From Siphonodentalium dalli (lineage: Eukaryota; Mollusca; Scaphopoda; Gadilida; Siphonodentaliidae): a DNA stretch of 64,000 nt. Shown here one piece after another: positions 1-11,308 of this stretch. Both the position numbers and the translations under genes were made by a program. The stretch spans positions 3,141,314-3,205,313 of the forward strand of contig CP136068.1 in assembly GCA_032622095.1 (NCBI GenBank), read 5' to 3'. Numbering within the stretch: the stretch's first letter is position 1; each line of letters starts with the position of its first letter. The notes under the pieces were generated by a model. That model saw nothing but the letters and a program-made list of their open reading frames with translations. It searched no databases and was not told where the DNA came from.

Positions 1-24
1 TCACCGTGTTTCGGATCATTTTAA

Positions 25-481
25 CCCTTTACCCAACAGAACGGCCCTGTGCCAATGCATTCTCTAATGTATGCGAGTGGACCATAGGTCGCCTCGTATA
101 TATAAGAGAATGCATTGGCTTAACACATATTAAAAATGATAAAATTGTCAAAGAACGTAGAAAAATATTATAAAAATTGTTAAAAAATGTAAGAAAAAAT
201 TATAAAATTGTTAAAGAATGTAAGAAAAAATGGTAAAAAGTATTAAAAAAAGATTTTTTTTACGCCAATGCATTCTCTTATATAAGCGAGGCGACCTATG
301 GTCGACTCGCATATATAAGAGAATGCATTGGCACAGGGCATAACTGTAACCATCACAATGTGGTCAATGAACAGGTTCCAATGATATCCATATTTGTATG
401 GTGTTATTGAGACAGACAGAAGATATTTTAGGCTGTTGAAGCTTTATTTGGGCGTTTTTGGCCGTTTTGTTGGGTAAAGGG
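25..481 (+). mobile_element. T1 element (TTAA-flanked hairpin MITE), copy 1
   Basis: Begins CCCTTTACCCAACA and ends TGTTGGGTAAAGGG, with TTAA on each side (21-24 and 482-485), the target duplication expected of piggyBac-type elements. Inside are two large hairpins of the CCAATGCATTCTC type separated by AT-rich sequence, then a unique right arm of about 140 bp. It has no open frame of its own and must be non-autonomous. The first hairpin is slightly degraded (ctctaatgtatgcg), so this is an older copy. Confidence 0.85.
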
Positions 482-485
482 TTAA

Positions 486-1344
486 AGAACATGTGACATC
501 AAAATATAAGCATCATTCTTCTATGGCAGTCACTTACAATTTGTAGGTTTTTGAAGGGCCTAAAGTTTAAAATTCAAGGCCAATTCTCAGCGATTTTCAA
601 TTTGTTTTTTCAAGATCATGTAGTAATCATGTAAAGCATATCAAAACTAATTTACTGTGGAATAAATTAAATATGATAAAATGCAAAAAAAAACTAATTT
701 ATGGTGGAATGAGCTACATAAATGCATTAATTTATTAATTAATATTATTATAAATTAAATATGATAAAATGCAATCACTTAGGAGTTAAGAAAGCAGTGA
801 AAGTTTATAACAAGAGATGGACTGTTGTCCGGTGCATACCCCCTTGTGGCATACCGCCTAGTGTGGCCATACCCATAACCTATGACTGATATACTCAGAG
901 AGGGCGACCCAAAAATCAGCATTTAAAAATAAAAGATGAATAACTACAAAATGAAAATCCTAAACAAAACAACACTCTGTTGAATGTCCTCATAGTGATG
1001 AACATCCATACCAAAATTCATCGAGATCCGAGCACTACTGTTACAAGTTATGGCCTGAACAGACACCAGACGAACCAAAATGCCAACATTTCCAGATAAA
1101 CATACATGTAGATGAATAACTCTACAATGGAAAACCCGAACAAAACGATTGAACACTCCATTGAATGTCCTCAAGGTAGTGAACATCCAAACCAAATTTC
1201 ATTGAGATCTTGGCACAACTGTTCAAGTTATAACCTGAACAGACATCGGATGAACATATGGATGCACGCCACAACGGATGGACAGGTGCAAAACAGTATA
1301 CCCCACCCCCCCCCCTTTTAAAATGAAAGTGTCAATGACACTGT
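486..1344. other. Non-coding stretch, no gene seen
   Basis: AT-rich sequence with two related blocks at about 925-1100 and 1105-1290 (both contain 'gatgaataact' followed by 'ccgaacaaaac'-like and 'gaacatccaaacc'-like text), an old duplication of about 180 bp. A C-rich run lies at 1303-1317. No coding signal was recognised. Confidence 0.5.
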
Positions 1345-3653
1345 AGCTCAACTTAGGTAGGGGAATAATGTAATGGTCGACAGTAAATGGAGGAATAGGA
1401 AAAGTGCTAATTGAAATGTCTAAGTAAGACTAGATGTACATGTCAATATCAACATTCATAACAGGTTTCATAATGATCGGATCAAGAATGTGGTGATTAT
1501 GGTGTGCCAAAGGATTTATTGATGCAAAGAGTAAATTCTAAAATGGCCACCGGCAGCCATGTTTTTTTCCGAATTACCCCAAAATGACTTGTTCCCATCT
1601 ACAGCCTTTACAAATCTCATAATAATCTGATCAAAGGTATGACCTGTAGCCTGTGCCAAAGGATCTATTCATGCAAAGAGTAAAATCCAATATGGCTGCT
1701 GGCGGACATGTTTTTTAGCCAAACGACCCCAAAATGACTCGTTCCCATCTACATGTTAATATTAACATCCATGATAAATATCATGATGATCAGACAAACA
1801 GTACGACCTGTAGCCCGTGCCAATGGATTGAATTTTGAAATCCAAGATGGCTGCCAGCTGCCATGTTTTTTGGCCGTATGACCCCCAAAATGACTCGTTC
1901 CCATATACATGTCAATATCCATATTCATGACAAATTTCATAAAGGTCAGGACCAAAGGTACGACCTGTAACCTGCGCCAAAGGATTTAGTCATGCAAAGA
2001 GTAAAATCCAAGATGGCTGCTGGCGGCCATGTTTTTTGGCCGAACGACCCCAAAATCACTCGTTCCCATCTACATGTCATTTTTAACATCCATGGCAAAT
2101 TTCATGAAGTTCTGATCAAAACTACGACCTGTAGCCTGCGCCAAAGGATTTAGTCATGCAAAGAGTAAAATCCAAGATGGCTGCCAGCGGCCATGTTTTT
2201 TGGCCGAACGACCCCAAAATGACTCCCATCTACATGTCAATATTAACATCCATCACAAATTTCATAATGATCAGACGAACAGTACGACCTGTAGCCCGCG
2301 CCAATGGATTGAATTTTGAAATCAAAATGGCCACCAGCGGCCATGTTTTTTGGCCGAATGACCCCAAAATGACTCGTTCCCATCTACATGTCAATGTCAA
2401 CATTCATGACAAATTTCATGAAGTTCCGATCAAAACTACGACCTGTAGCCTGCGCCAAATGATTTAGTCATGCAAAGAGTAAAATCCAAGATGGCTGCTG
2501 ACGACCATGTTTTTTGGCCGAACGACCCCAAAATCACTCGTTCCCATCTACATGTCAATATTAACATCCATGACAAATTTCATGATGATCAGACGAACAG
2601 CACAACCTGTAGCCCGCGCCAATGGATTGAATTTTGAAATTCAAAATGGCCACCAGCGGCCATGTTTTTTGGCCGAATGACCCCAAAATGACTCGTTCCC
2701 ATCTACATGTCAATGTCAACATTCATGACAAAATTCATAAATATCAGACCATAGGTACGACCTGTAGCCCGCGCCAATGGATTGAATTTTGAAATCCAAA
2801 ATGGCCACCAGCGGCCATGTTTTTTGGCCGAATGACCCCAAAATGACTCGTTCCCATCTACATGTTAATGTCAACATTCATGACAAATTTCATGAAGTTC
2901 CGATCAAAACTACGACCTGTAGCCTGCGCCAAATGATTTAGTCATGCAAAGAGTAAAATCCAAGATGGCTGCTGACGACCATGTTTTTTGACCGAACGAC
3001 CCCAAAATCACTCGTTCCCATCTACATGTCAATATTAACATCCATGACAAATTTCATAATGATCAGACGAATAGTACGACCTGTAGCCCGCGCCAATGGA
3101 TTGAATTTTGAAATCCCCCCCAAAATGGCCACCAGTGACCATGTTTTTGGGCCGAATGACCCCAAAATGACTCGTTCCCATCTACATGTCAATGTCAACA
3201 TTCATGACAAAATTCATAAAGATCAGACCATAGGTACGACCTGTAGCCTGCGCGAAAGGATTTAGTCATGCAAAGAGTAAAATCCATGATGGCTGCTGGC
3301 GGCCATGTTTTTTGGCCGAACGACCCCAAAATGACTCGTTCCCATCTACATGTCAATATTAACATCCATGACAAATTTCATAATGATCAGACGAACAGTA
3401 CGACCTGTAGCCCGCGCCAATGGATTGAATTTTGAAATCCAAAATGGCCACCAGCGGCCATGTTTTTTGGCCGAATGACCCCAAAATGACTCGTTCCCAT
3501 CTACATGTCAATGTCAACATTCATGCAAAATTTCATAAAGATCAGACCAAAGGTACGACCTGTAGTCCGCGTCAAAGGAAATTGTTGACGGACCCACGGA
3601 CGACGGACGCCAAGCCATGGCAATAGATCAAACTTACAAAAGTAAGTTGAGCT
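1345..3653 (+). repeat. Tandem-repeat element bounded by a short inverted repeat
   Basis: From about 1500 to 3590 a degenerate unit of about 150-165 bp recurs roughly a dozen times. Each unit contains a GGCCATGTTTTTTGGCCGA hairpin, 'ccccaaaatgactcgttccc' and 'cgacctgtagcc'. Alternating sub-types ('aagatggctgctgg' and 'aaaatggccaccagc') give higher-order repeats. The block is bounded by AGCTCAACTTA (1345-1355) and its exact complement TAAGTTGAGCT (3643-3653), so it may be one mobile unit rather than a local satellite. A second, shorter relative ends at about 47480. Short open frames on the plus strand are by-products of the repeat. Confidence 0.75.
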
Positions 3654-3853
3654 AAAAAGGGTGTATAATTATACTGAAATTCAAGGCAATCAGAGCTCTT
3701 TCGAGGCATTGAATGATTAAATTGAAGGCCTTTCCAAGATTTCAAGGCCTGTGGAAACCCTGTAGTAATTTTTTGTTAATTCTAAAATGTCATAATTTAT
3801 TCTCGAAACCGTTCCTGTAGGACAATTCTTATTGGATTGTTTTGAAGAAGAAT

Positions 3854-4155
3854 GACCAGAGGGCGTATCCTCCTTATCCCGTGTGACGGGGCTAACGAGG
3901 CTAACGAGGGGCTAACAAGGCTGTGGGAATCATCAAAACAAACTGTTACCAGAGGGCGTATCCTCCTTATCCTGAGTGACAGGGGCTAACGAGGCTAACG
4001 AGGGGCTAATGAGGCTGTGGGAATCATCAAAACAAACTGTTACCAGAGGGCGTATCCTCCTTATTCCGTGTGACGGGGCTAACGAGGCTAACGAGGCTAA
4101 CGAGGCTAACGAGGGGCTAACAAGGCTGTGGGAATCATCAAAACAAACTGTTACC
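3854..4155. repeat. ~95-bp tandem repeat, three copies
   Basis: Units start at 3854, 3949 and 4043 with 'ccagagggcgtatcctcc' and end with 'catcaaaacaaactgtta'. Inside each is a 9-bp sub-repeat (gctaacgag) whose number differs; it is expanded in the third unit. Frames on both strands here (for example 3933-4244 minus) arise from the repeat. Confidence 0.9.
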
Positions 4156-4945
4156 AAAGGTTGTATGAGCAAGATTTCCAGTAATTTTCTACTTTTTACT
4201 TCCAAAAAGCCATATAACACAATAAAATCATGTTTTCTCATCAACTAGTCAACTATAAGATAATTGAATATGAAAGTGAAAAATATTATAACAACTGTGA
4301 TGTGAGGTGTTATTTCCAGATACCAATTATTTCCCTAGATAAACTAGAAGTGTGACTGTCCCAATGTGACTAAGGATACCCCCCGTTTTTAAAATACTGA
4401 GATGTTTCACATGTCAGTAAACATTTAGTTAAAATAATAAAATAACAGTTCCCATTCCAGGTGCACAACCCAAACCCTAATCTTAAACCTATTGACCTAA
4501 AAATGTAGGAATAAAAGCTCGGACAAAATTAGGCATGTTGCAAAAACAATCCAATTCATAATCATAGGTACACAGGTTCCCATGGTACTAAATATCTGTG
4601 CCAATTTAAAAAAAAATTGAACTAAAATGTAGGAGTAAAAGCTCGGACAAAATTATACATGTTGCGAAAAGTTTCTAAGTCGAAAAAGGGGGGATAACTC
4701 CACCAAAAAAAGTCCGACAGACGTCATAATCGCAGGTGCAAAGGTTTTCATGGTGGTTGATGTCTGTGCCAAGTTTCACGGAAATTGACCAAAAAAGGAC
4801 TAAGGAAAAACTCTGAACAAATTTGTGTCCACGGACGGACGGACGGACGACGGACGGACGGACGGACGGACGGACGAATAAGCTGACTCCAAAAATTATT
4901 CCAGTGTGGGGGGTATAATAATTTTTTGTGTCTCCTGAACAATTT
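4156..4945. other. Non-coding; GGCATAACTC-type module with CGGA run
   Basis: 4480-4925 holds repeated modules with 'aaagctcggacaaaatt' and 'catgttgc', ending in a (CGGA)n run at about 4830-4876 and 'ggggggtataataat'. The same design ends modules near 12520, 23590, 36130 and 53730. No gene is seen; the frames at 4675-4983 minus are low complexity. Confidence 0.6.
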
Positions 4946-5220
4946 GATTTTCCGGAGGTATGACCTTTTAGAAGCCTACCCACGATGTGTAGATATACCT
5001 GATTTTCCGGAGGTATGACCTTTTAGAAGCCTACCCACGATGTGTAGATATACCTGATTTTCCGGAGGTATGACCTTTTAGAAGCCTACCCACGATGTGT
5101 AGATATACCTGATTTTCCGGAGGTATGACCTTTTAGAAGCCTACCCACGATGTGTAGATATACCTGATTTTCCGGAGGTATGACCTTTTAGAAGCCTACC
5201 CACGATGTGTAGATATACCT
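4946..5220. repeat. 55-bp tandem repeat, five identical copies
   Basis: Unit starts 'gattttccggaggtatgacc' and ends 'agatatacct'; starts at 4946, 5001, 5056, 5111 and 5166. The copies are identical by eye, implying recent amplification or homogenisation. Confidence 0.97.
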
Positions 5221-6179
5221 TCGTCCATGCTGTTCTCACTTGTTTTTATCAGTTGTGCATCCAATATTATCATGGTAAATATTTTCTGTGTGTTGCCAAA
5301 ATATTTTATAAAATTTACCAGCAGATTTCAGTGCATTGGGTGTGTAATTAATCTGAATGCACTTGGTTTGTATCTACCCCCAACACCATATCATATCGCA
5401 GTGTGTATGGTGTGTAACAAGGGGTACGCATCAAAGATGCTTTTGTCGAGTTTTTTGGCAGTCGAACTTCTGCCAATAAGGTGCACAACTCCGGGAAAAA
5501 AAGTTGGACGGTGGTATATTATTGCAATAGATCTATATACCAAATATCAATTGAATCCGTTAATATTTCATTGAGTTATCGCACTAACGGTGATAAAATT
5601 GTGATTAAAATAGACAAACTAAGACCAATAACTCCGGAAAAAAAATTCGGACAAACCGGGTTTTCGAACTCGTCCGAGATATTGTTGCAAGAGTCTCATA
5701 TACCAACTATTGTTGAAATTGGTTAATATTTGCGTCGAGTTATCGCGCTATCGGTGAAAAACTTAACTAACAAGACAGTCAATGACTGTGGGGTCGCTCA
5801 CCAGACTGCAAAGACTGATAAGACTGGGACTCTGGAGACCAAAACAGTCAGCACTTTTCATAATCACTTTAAAAGAAGTAGATTTAAACAGGATATGTGG
5901 TTAGAGAGACTTCAAGTATGTAGCTTGGTAAAAATCCACCTTGAAATTGCCAACTGTACACTACTGATCACCCCCCTCCTCCAGCTCAACAAGTCCCCTC
6001 CCGACCGGGATCCAGACTCCCAAGTCTTAGGTTGGAATTTCACAACCGACACCTCAAACTTTCTCAATTGTTGGAAATTTCCAATCTCACAAGCGCCTTT
6101 TTCTAAAACCATTTAAACATGTTTGAAGCCCAATTATCCATGGACCCAAAACACAATACATGTATGTCAGACCAATCAG
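5221..6179. other. Non-coding stretch with dispersed-repeat similarity
   Basis: About 5350-5440 ('tgtatctaccccca...atggtgtgta') is related to the 69-bp repeat at 8970-9107. 5460-5730 has two degenerate GGCATAACTC-type modules. The open frames at 5227-5574 and 5730-6116 show no recognisable domain and start inside repeats, so they were not called as genes. Confidence 0.5.
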
Positions 6180-6754
6180 TCAGGTGGTTCCAAGGTAGAT
6201 GTTTTAATGAATTTGGTATTTCGATGATTTTATTAGACACAAAAGTGTTAACTCCCCATAGCCTGCCATTTCTTGACAGGTTGACCTCATTTTAACAAAT
6301 CTGAATCTCAGTCACTAAAGGATCCTCCTGATTCCTCCATACTATATGTAAGCTAAATAGTCCAAACTCTCTTGAGAAGACATTTTAAGAATTACTATAG
6401 AGACATATAGTTATGTCCCTGGTCCCACCCTATTTAACCTGGTGACCCCATCTGAATAAATTTGAATCCCAGACACCAAAGACCCCTTCATACATATCAT
6501 AAATATCAGTCAAATAGACCTGATGGTCCTTGTGAAGGAAGCATATTAAGAGGGAAACTGTCCTTCGCTTGGCCCCTATTTGACCAGGTGACCCCATTAA
6601 AACAATCTGAATTGCAGTCAAGGAAGAACATTCCATTCTATATAATCCAACTAGTTCTTGCAAACATATTTTAAGAATTACTATGTAGTGAAATAGTTAA
6701 GTCTCTTGCTCTGCCCTTATTTGACTTTGTGATCCCATTTTCACAAATCTGAAA
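6180..6754. repeat. Degenerate ~175-bp modules ('gtgaccccat' type)
   Basis: Repeats 'tatttgacc.ggtgaccccat...aatctgaa..cagtca' several times. The same modules recur at 7780-8620. Not coding. Confidence 0.6.
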
Positions 6755-7052
6755 GGATAAAAATTAAGTTCCCCAGTTGAAGTTGGTGATATTCACACAT
6801 TGGGCACCTCATTTATGAATTTTATCTTCTGCAAATTAGGGGATATAGAAACTTCCTAGAAGGGAAATTTAACTAACAACAATGTAAATTTGATACTATA
6901 GATACTTCCCAGAAGATGAGGCCTAAGCAGAATGAGGTCGCCAGAGGGTGAATTTGGTGATGCTAGCCTGCTGTGCGGGATAGCATCACAAAAAGCGTGT
7001 CTGTTCCTACATTGTGCATGCCTGGCCTCAAGCAACACAATGTATTATACAA
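6755..7052. mobile_element. H8 element, partial copy
   Basis: Central and right part of an H8 element ('gaagatgaggcctaagcagaatgagg', then the 'ccagagggtgaatttggtgatgct' arm). Terminal sequence is missing on the left, and a second copy abuts on the right. Confidence 0.65.
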
Positions 7053-7513
7053 CAAGCCTTGAAATAGTGTGATAGTGTGTCTGTCATTTGCAGAATGAGG
7101 TCCCCAGAGGGTGAATTTAGTGACGCTAAATTCACCCTCTGGGGACCTCATTCTGATAAGGCCCTCAACTGCTATGGAAGACCTAGAATAAGATTGAAGT
7201 TCCCCAGTTGAAATTGGTGATGTTCACCCATTGGGCCCTCAATTATGAATTTTATCTTCTGCAAATTAAGGGATACAGAAACTTCCTAGAAGGGAAATTT
7301 AACTAACAACAATGTAAATTTGATACTATAGATACTTCCCAAAAGATGAGGCCTAAGCAGAATGAGATCTTGATACTCTAGATACTTCCCAGAAGATGAG
7401 GCCTAAGCAGAATAAGGTTCTCAGAGGGTGTATTTGGTTATGCTAGCCTGCTGTGTGGAGCAACATGAATTCACCCTCTGGGAACCTCATTCTACAAATG
7501 CCAGACACTCTTG
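7053..7513. mobile_element. H8 element, rearranged copy
   Basis: Starts CAAGCCTTGAAATAG and contains 'cagaatgaggtccccagagg' arms. At 7095-7155 the left foldback is collapsed to an almost perfect hairpin lacking its loop. A 40-bp piece ending 'gaggcctaagcagaat' is duplicated at 7320-7410. Confidence 0.65.
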
Positions 7514-7779
7514 GAGAAAATGAAATTAATCTGATTTTAATGACCAATGAGTGATAATGTCAACAAGGGTGCTTCATTGATAACACCATTAATCTCATTT
7601 AAATTATGAACCACATGAATACACTCCCTGGGGACTGTGCCTATAGCTACAGAATACTTTATTTACCTGTGAGTTAGGAGGTGAGATAGGGTGGAATGCT
7701 GTTGGTTGGGGGCAGGGTGGGGTTCTGGGTCATGTGGGGGGGTGATATTTTTTTTTGTATGTTAAATTGATCAAGGAGT

Positions 7780-8620
7780 TCCTGAATTTTTTATTATTTT
7801 TTGGGGAATTATGGCCCTGGATCCACCCCTATTTGACCCAGTGACCCCATTTGAACAAATCTGAACTCCAGTCATTCAATGACCCCACATACCAAATATA
7901 AACTAAATCGGCATAATGGTTCTTGACAAGAAGTCGTTATAAGAATTACCAAGGAGGAATATACTTATGGCCCTGGTTTCGCAACTGTTTGACACAGTGA
8001 CCTCATTTGAACAAATCTGAATGAGTCACCTAGGGAACATCCACACCAAATATGATAAAAATGCAAAAATGTAATTTTTTGGTTTTTAGAGTTATGTCCC
8101 TGGCTCTGCCCCTATTTGACCCAGTGACCCAATTTGAACAAATCTGAACCCCAGTCACCCAAGGTCTCTCTGTACCAAATATAAGCCAAATCGGCCAAAT
8201 ATGTTTTTAGAAGAAGTCATTGTAAGAATTACTATGAGTTATGGCCCTGGTTTCTCAACTAATTGACCGGGTGACCTCATTTGAACAAATCTGAACACCA
8301 GTCACCCAAGGATACTCCATACGAAATATTAGCTAAATCGGCCCAATGGTTCTGAACAAGAAGTCGTTGTAAGAATTACTATGGAGGAATAGAGTTATGG
8401 CCCTGGCTTCGCAACTATTTGACCCAGTGACCTCATTTGAACAAATCTGAATGAGAGTCACCTAGGGATCATCCACACCAAATATGAACCAATTTGGTCT
8501 TCCGGTTTCAGAGGAGAAGATGTTCAAAGAATTGTTGACGGATGGACGGACGAACGGATGGACGGATGAGGAGTGATGACTATAGCTCCATCGGAGACTT
8601 CGTCTCAGGTGAGCTAAAAA
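7780..8620. repeat. Module block ending in CGGA run and GAGCTAA
   Basis: Four or five modules ('cctatttgacccagtgacc...aacaaatctgaa') end in 'gacggatggacggacgaacgg' and, at about 8605-8617, 'caggtgagctaaaa'. The GAGCTAA end resembles that of the element at 1345-3653, suggesting related mobile units that differ in their interior. Confidence 0.6.
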
Positions 8621-8905
8621 CCATCTAAGATGGATAACTCTTGTAAAAAAGTTCGGACGTGACCCATTTTCTACAGGCAGTAAATAGTCAATGGGAGCAA
8701 CTGCCATACTAAAAAGTTTTTGAATCCGTTCACAAATGTCAAAGTTATAAGGCATTCTTTAGGTCCACCTGCCCGCAGCCCGCCCGCCAACCGTCCTTCG
8801 TCAAACCATAAGTCGAGTTTTTGAAAAACTCGACTAATAAACCTAGAACGATCAACCCACCTGGTTTGAGATCTGGTATGGGATCTATATAACACTAGAA
8901 CTCAG

Positions 8906-8954
8906 TGAGATCTATGACACTGGAATAATTTTTGCCGCTGACCAGATCCCCGTT
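8906..8954 (-). pseudogene. Duplicated fragment of the PDZ exon's 3' part
   Basis: These 49 bases match 9118-9166, inside the ARHGAP-like exon, with one difference by eye. On the minus strand the fragment encodes the stretch after the 'SVNG' motif but lacks the exon's splice donor and runs into a stop soon after. It lies 3' of the true exon in the gene's direction and looks like a dead partial duplicate. Confidence 0.85.
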
Positions 8955-8969
8955 TACACTGGAACCAAC

Positions 8970-9107
8970 CTGGTTTGTATCTGACTCTAACACCATAGTA
9001 TATCACAGTTTGTATGGTGTGTAGAAAGGCCAACCCACCTGGTTTGTATCTGACCCTAACACCATAGTATATCACAGTTTGTATGGTGTGTAGAAAGGCC
9101 AACCCAC
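8970..9107 (-). repeat. 69-bp duplication carrying a copy of the splice donor
   Basis: Two units of 69 bp (8970 and 9039) repeat the sequence that begins at the last bases of the PDZ exon. Each contains the minus-strand exon end ACAAACCAG followed by GTGGGT (at 9108 and 9039) or GTTGGT (at 8970), giving three possible splice donors. Using the second donor would read into TAG after 17 codons. A related sequence lies at about 5350-5440. Confidence 0.85.
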
Positions 9108-9294
9108 CTGGTTTGTATGAGATCTATGACACTGGAGTAATTTTTGCCGCTGACCAGATCCCCGTTGACTGACAGGATTCGGTCCCCTGTCTTCAATCCT
9201 GCGTAGTCTGCAGGCCCCTCCTCCTTTACATATTTGACGAATATTGTATCCAATGGCTCCAAGTTGCTCAATTTTGTCCGCTTGTGCTTGGACA
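9108..9294 (-). CDS. ARHGAP21/23: ARHGAP21/23-like RhoGAP, PDZ-domain exon (second half)
   Basis: On the minus strand this 187-bp exon encodes most of a PDZ domain: '[20 protein letters not shown]', then '[14 protein letters not shown]', then '[11 protein letters not shown]'. The order matches the N-terminal PDZ domain of ARHGAP21/ARHGAP23, large scaffolding GTPase-activating proteins for Rho-family GTPases such as Cdc42 at Golgi and cell junctions (known for vertebrates). The exon follows a good acceptor (TTTCTTACAG, complement of 9295-9304) and ends at CAG with GTGGGT as donor. It enters in phase 1 (first two bases complete a codon). The RhoGAP and PH domains expected downstream, towards lower coordinates, are outside the window. 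The family call is firm; orthology is inferred. Confidence 0.88.
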
Positions 9295-9342
9295 CTGTAA
9301 GAAATGGGTAGAAATTATTAACCTTTTCATTAGAGAATGGAC

Positions 9343-9862
9343 CAGAGTTCGCGCTGCCACTTGCCAAATTTGCCAATGGCAAAATTCACTCACATTTGGC
9401 AAAAAAATATTTCAATTGGCGAAAGTTTTGGCAAGTCACTTTTTAATTCCTCAAGAAAAGTATAAACAATATTGGTCAATCAGTACCATTCATTTCAGGA
9501 AACTCTTACAATATAATTATGTTAGAGGTGTTTTATAAGGTTTAGGAAAAGTTAACACCTCTAATAAGATTCAGTTAATCTCATAGCATTAGTATCGACG
9601 GTTGGAGGGATTACTAGTATTTAGTGTGGTGGTTGTGTTTACATACATGTAGCTAATCCTCCTCTGATGTGCCCTTCTGATGAAGAAAACCCCCCAACAG
9701 TCTTTCAAACCACGAGTGTTGAAACAAGACTTAAAGTTGCAGGTTGCTAACAATGATACAATCAGGGATAGCATTTGGCAAATGCTAAAATAATTTGGCA
9801 AAAAATATTTTCATTTGGCAAATTATTTGGCAAAAGTAAATTTTGTTCCAGCACAGACCCTG
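9343..9862. mobile_element. hAT-N1 element, copy 1, with exact 8-bp duplication
   Basis: Starts CAGAGTTCGCGCTG and ends CAGCACAGACCCTG. The same 8 bases, GAATGGAC, flank it at 9335-9342 and 9863-9870, as expected for hAT-superfamily transposition. The interior is rich in 'atttggcaaa' repeats in both orientations and encodes nothing. It sits in the ARHGAP intron, its near end only about 47 bp from the acceptor of the PDZ exon. Confidence 0.92.
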
Positions 9863-9870
9863 GAATGGAC

Positions 9871-10287
9871 CAATTGAATAGGTTGCAACGATTCATCACG
9901 TTTCCGATGCATCGCACTTTAAAGTTTATGATGCAAGGCATCATGTTGGGAACGTGCGATTCATGTATGCAGAGTTATAAATAGTCAGAGATCCAAACTT
10001 TTCCACTCCAATCTTCCCATCTGGGCAATGAATCCTTAGTATCAACATTGAAAGAACTAAATTGTGAAATTTGTATTAAAGATTTTCTTAGTGGAGCATC
10101 CCATGTTGTTTCTAACACAAATTCAGCAATATGTAATGCACTTCATATTTACTTTGAATCTACTGAGAGACTGTGATTGTATATTAACTAGTATATCCTT
10201 TCTACTTCAGTTTAACTTGCAGATTGATACATGTGGCTGTGTCGCATCATTCAAATCTATATGGTTTTTATAACATCATTACTTTAA
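9871..10287. other. Intronic sequence, nothing recognised
   Basis: AT-rich, with no splice-flanked coding segment or element ends identified. Confidence 0.4.
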
Positions 10288-10713
10288 AGGTACTCAATCC
10301 GATAAAACTCCTCTCAATTACTATTTCAATGGCTTCGGGGGTCAAAAATATTTGATTCGAGTCGAGTCGATTCATTATCGGGAATACTTTCTGGCCCAGA
10401 ACACAGTCAAAATTGCGTTATTATTACCACTTGATTTTAGAGTTATCCATCCTTGTCTGTTTGAATAGTGTTTTGGTGTACACATCTCAAGCAGATTACG
10501 GCAGTTGAAGGCAATTATTAGTTCTCATCTCGAGAAAATAAAAAATTTCAAAAATCAATATCTAATAACTCTGAGCTTTGTTTGATGGGTTCCTCGACTC
10601 GAATCAAATATTTTTTACCCCAAAAGCCAAAGAAATAGTAATAGGACCCTCTGATCGGATTGTTGTTGTTGGAATCTGTTGAGATGGGGACCCTCTGATC
10701 GGATTGAGTACCT
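10288..10713. mobile_element. TTAA-flanked foldback (AGGTACTCAATCCGAT ends)
   Basis: Inverted ends AGGTACTCAATCCGAT and ATCGGATTGAGTACCT with TTAA on both sides (10284-10287, 10714-10717). The subterminal 'aatatttgattcgagtcgag' is also inverted at about 10590-10615. 'ggaccctctgatcggattg' is duplicated near the right end. A truncated copy lies at 54730-54807, and the left end is shared with the 91-bp array at 52040-53362. Confidence 0.8.
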
Positions 10714-11308
10714 TTAATTGAACATTGAAATATTTTAAACTCTAAACTCTTACTCATTGCCATCAATAGTATTTTCAGGACAACCTTGTTTTATTTAATC
10801 TTATTTTAGTGCATGTAGTGACTTCATACTTAATGATTATTAGGAATTTCCATGATACAAGATATATACACCATTAAATTGTCATGTGTCCTTGTTTGTC
10901 TATTTTTGTATTTTTCTGTTTGGACCCAATAAAATATGTTGTGCCTGAGTTTTGGGTCCAATTCATTCAACAGTTAATGAATAAACATATTTGAAAAAAA
11001 AATCTGGGTAGATCTAGGGACTGTATTGGCTATTTAAGTCTACTTCTAATACGTGGCGGCACTGACTGCCCATGCATTTTGGTAATTTTAATTAGGTCTT
11101 GTAATTTACATCAATTAATATGCTGAGGTGAACACTGACGAGAATATACATACTAAAAATGATTAAGTGGTTGAACAACATTTAGTTTTCACAGACGTCA
11201 GTTGCCAAAAATTAGCATTTTGATGCACATCACATCGTGATAGTAAAATCGCGATTCGCATCTAATCTTGAAGGTCTGAATTATTGTAGCCCTACTATTC
11301 AAACCCTG
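10714..11308. other. Intronic sequence; possible retrogene-like 3' tail
   Basis: 10925-11005 contains AATAAA twice and ends in a run of nine A residues, like a polyadenylated 3' end, but no coding sequence precedes it. Otherwise nothing is recognised. Confidence 0.35.

Noticed and set aside
5227-5574. 115-codon plus-strand frame
   Set aside because: Includes sequence related to the 69-bp non-coding repeat near 9 kb.
10925-11005. 3' end of a LINE or processed gene
   Set aside because: AATAAA and an A-run are present, but no coding sequence or target duplication could be found.
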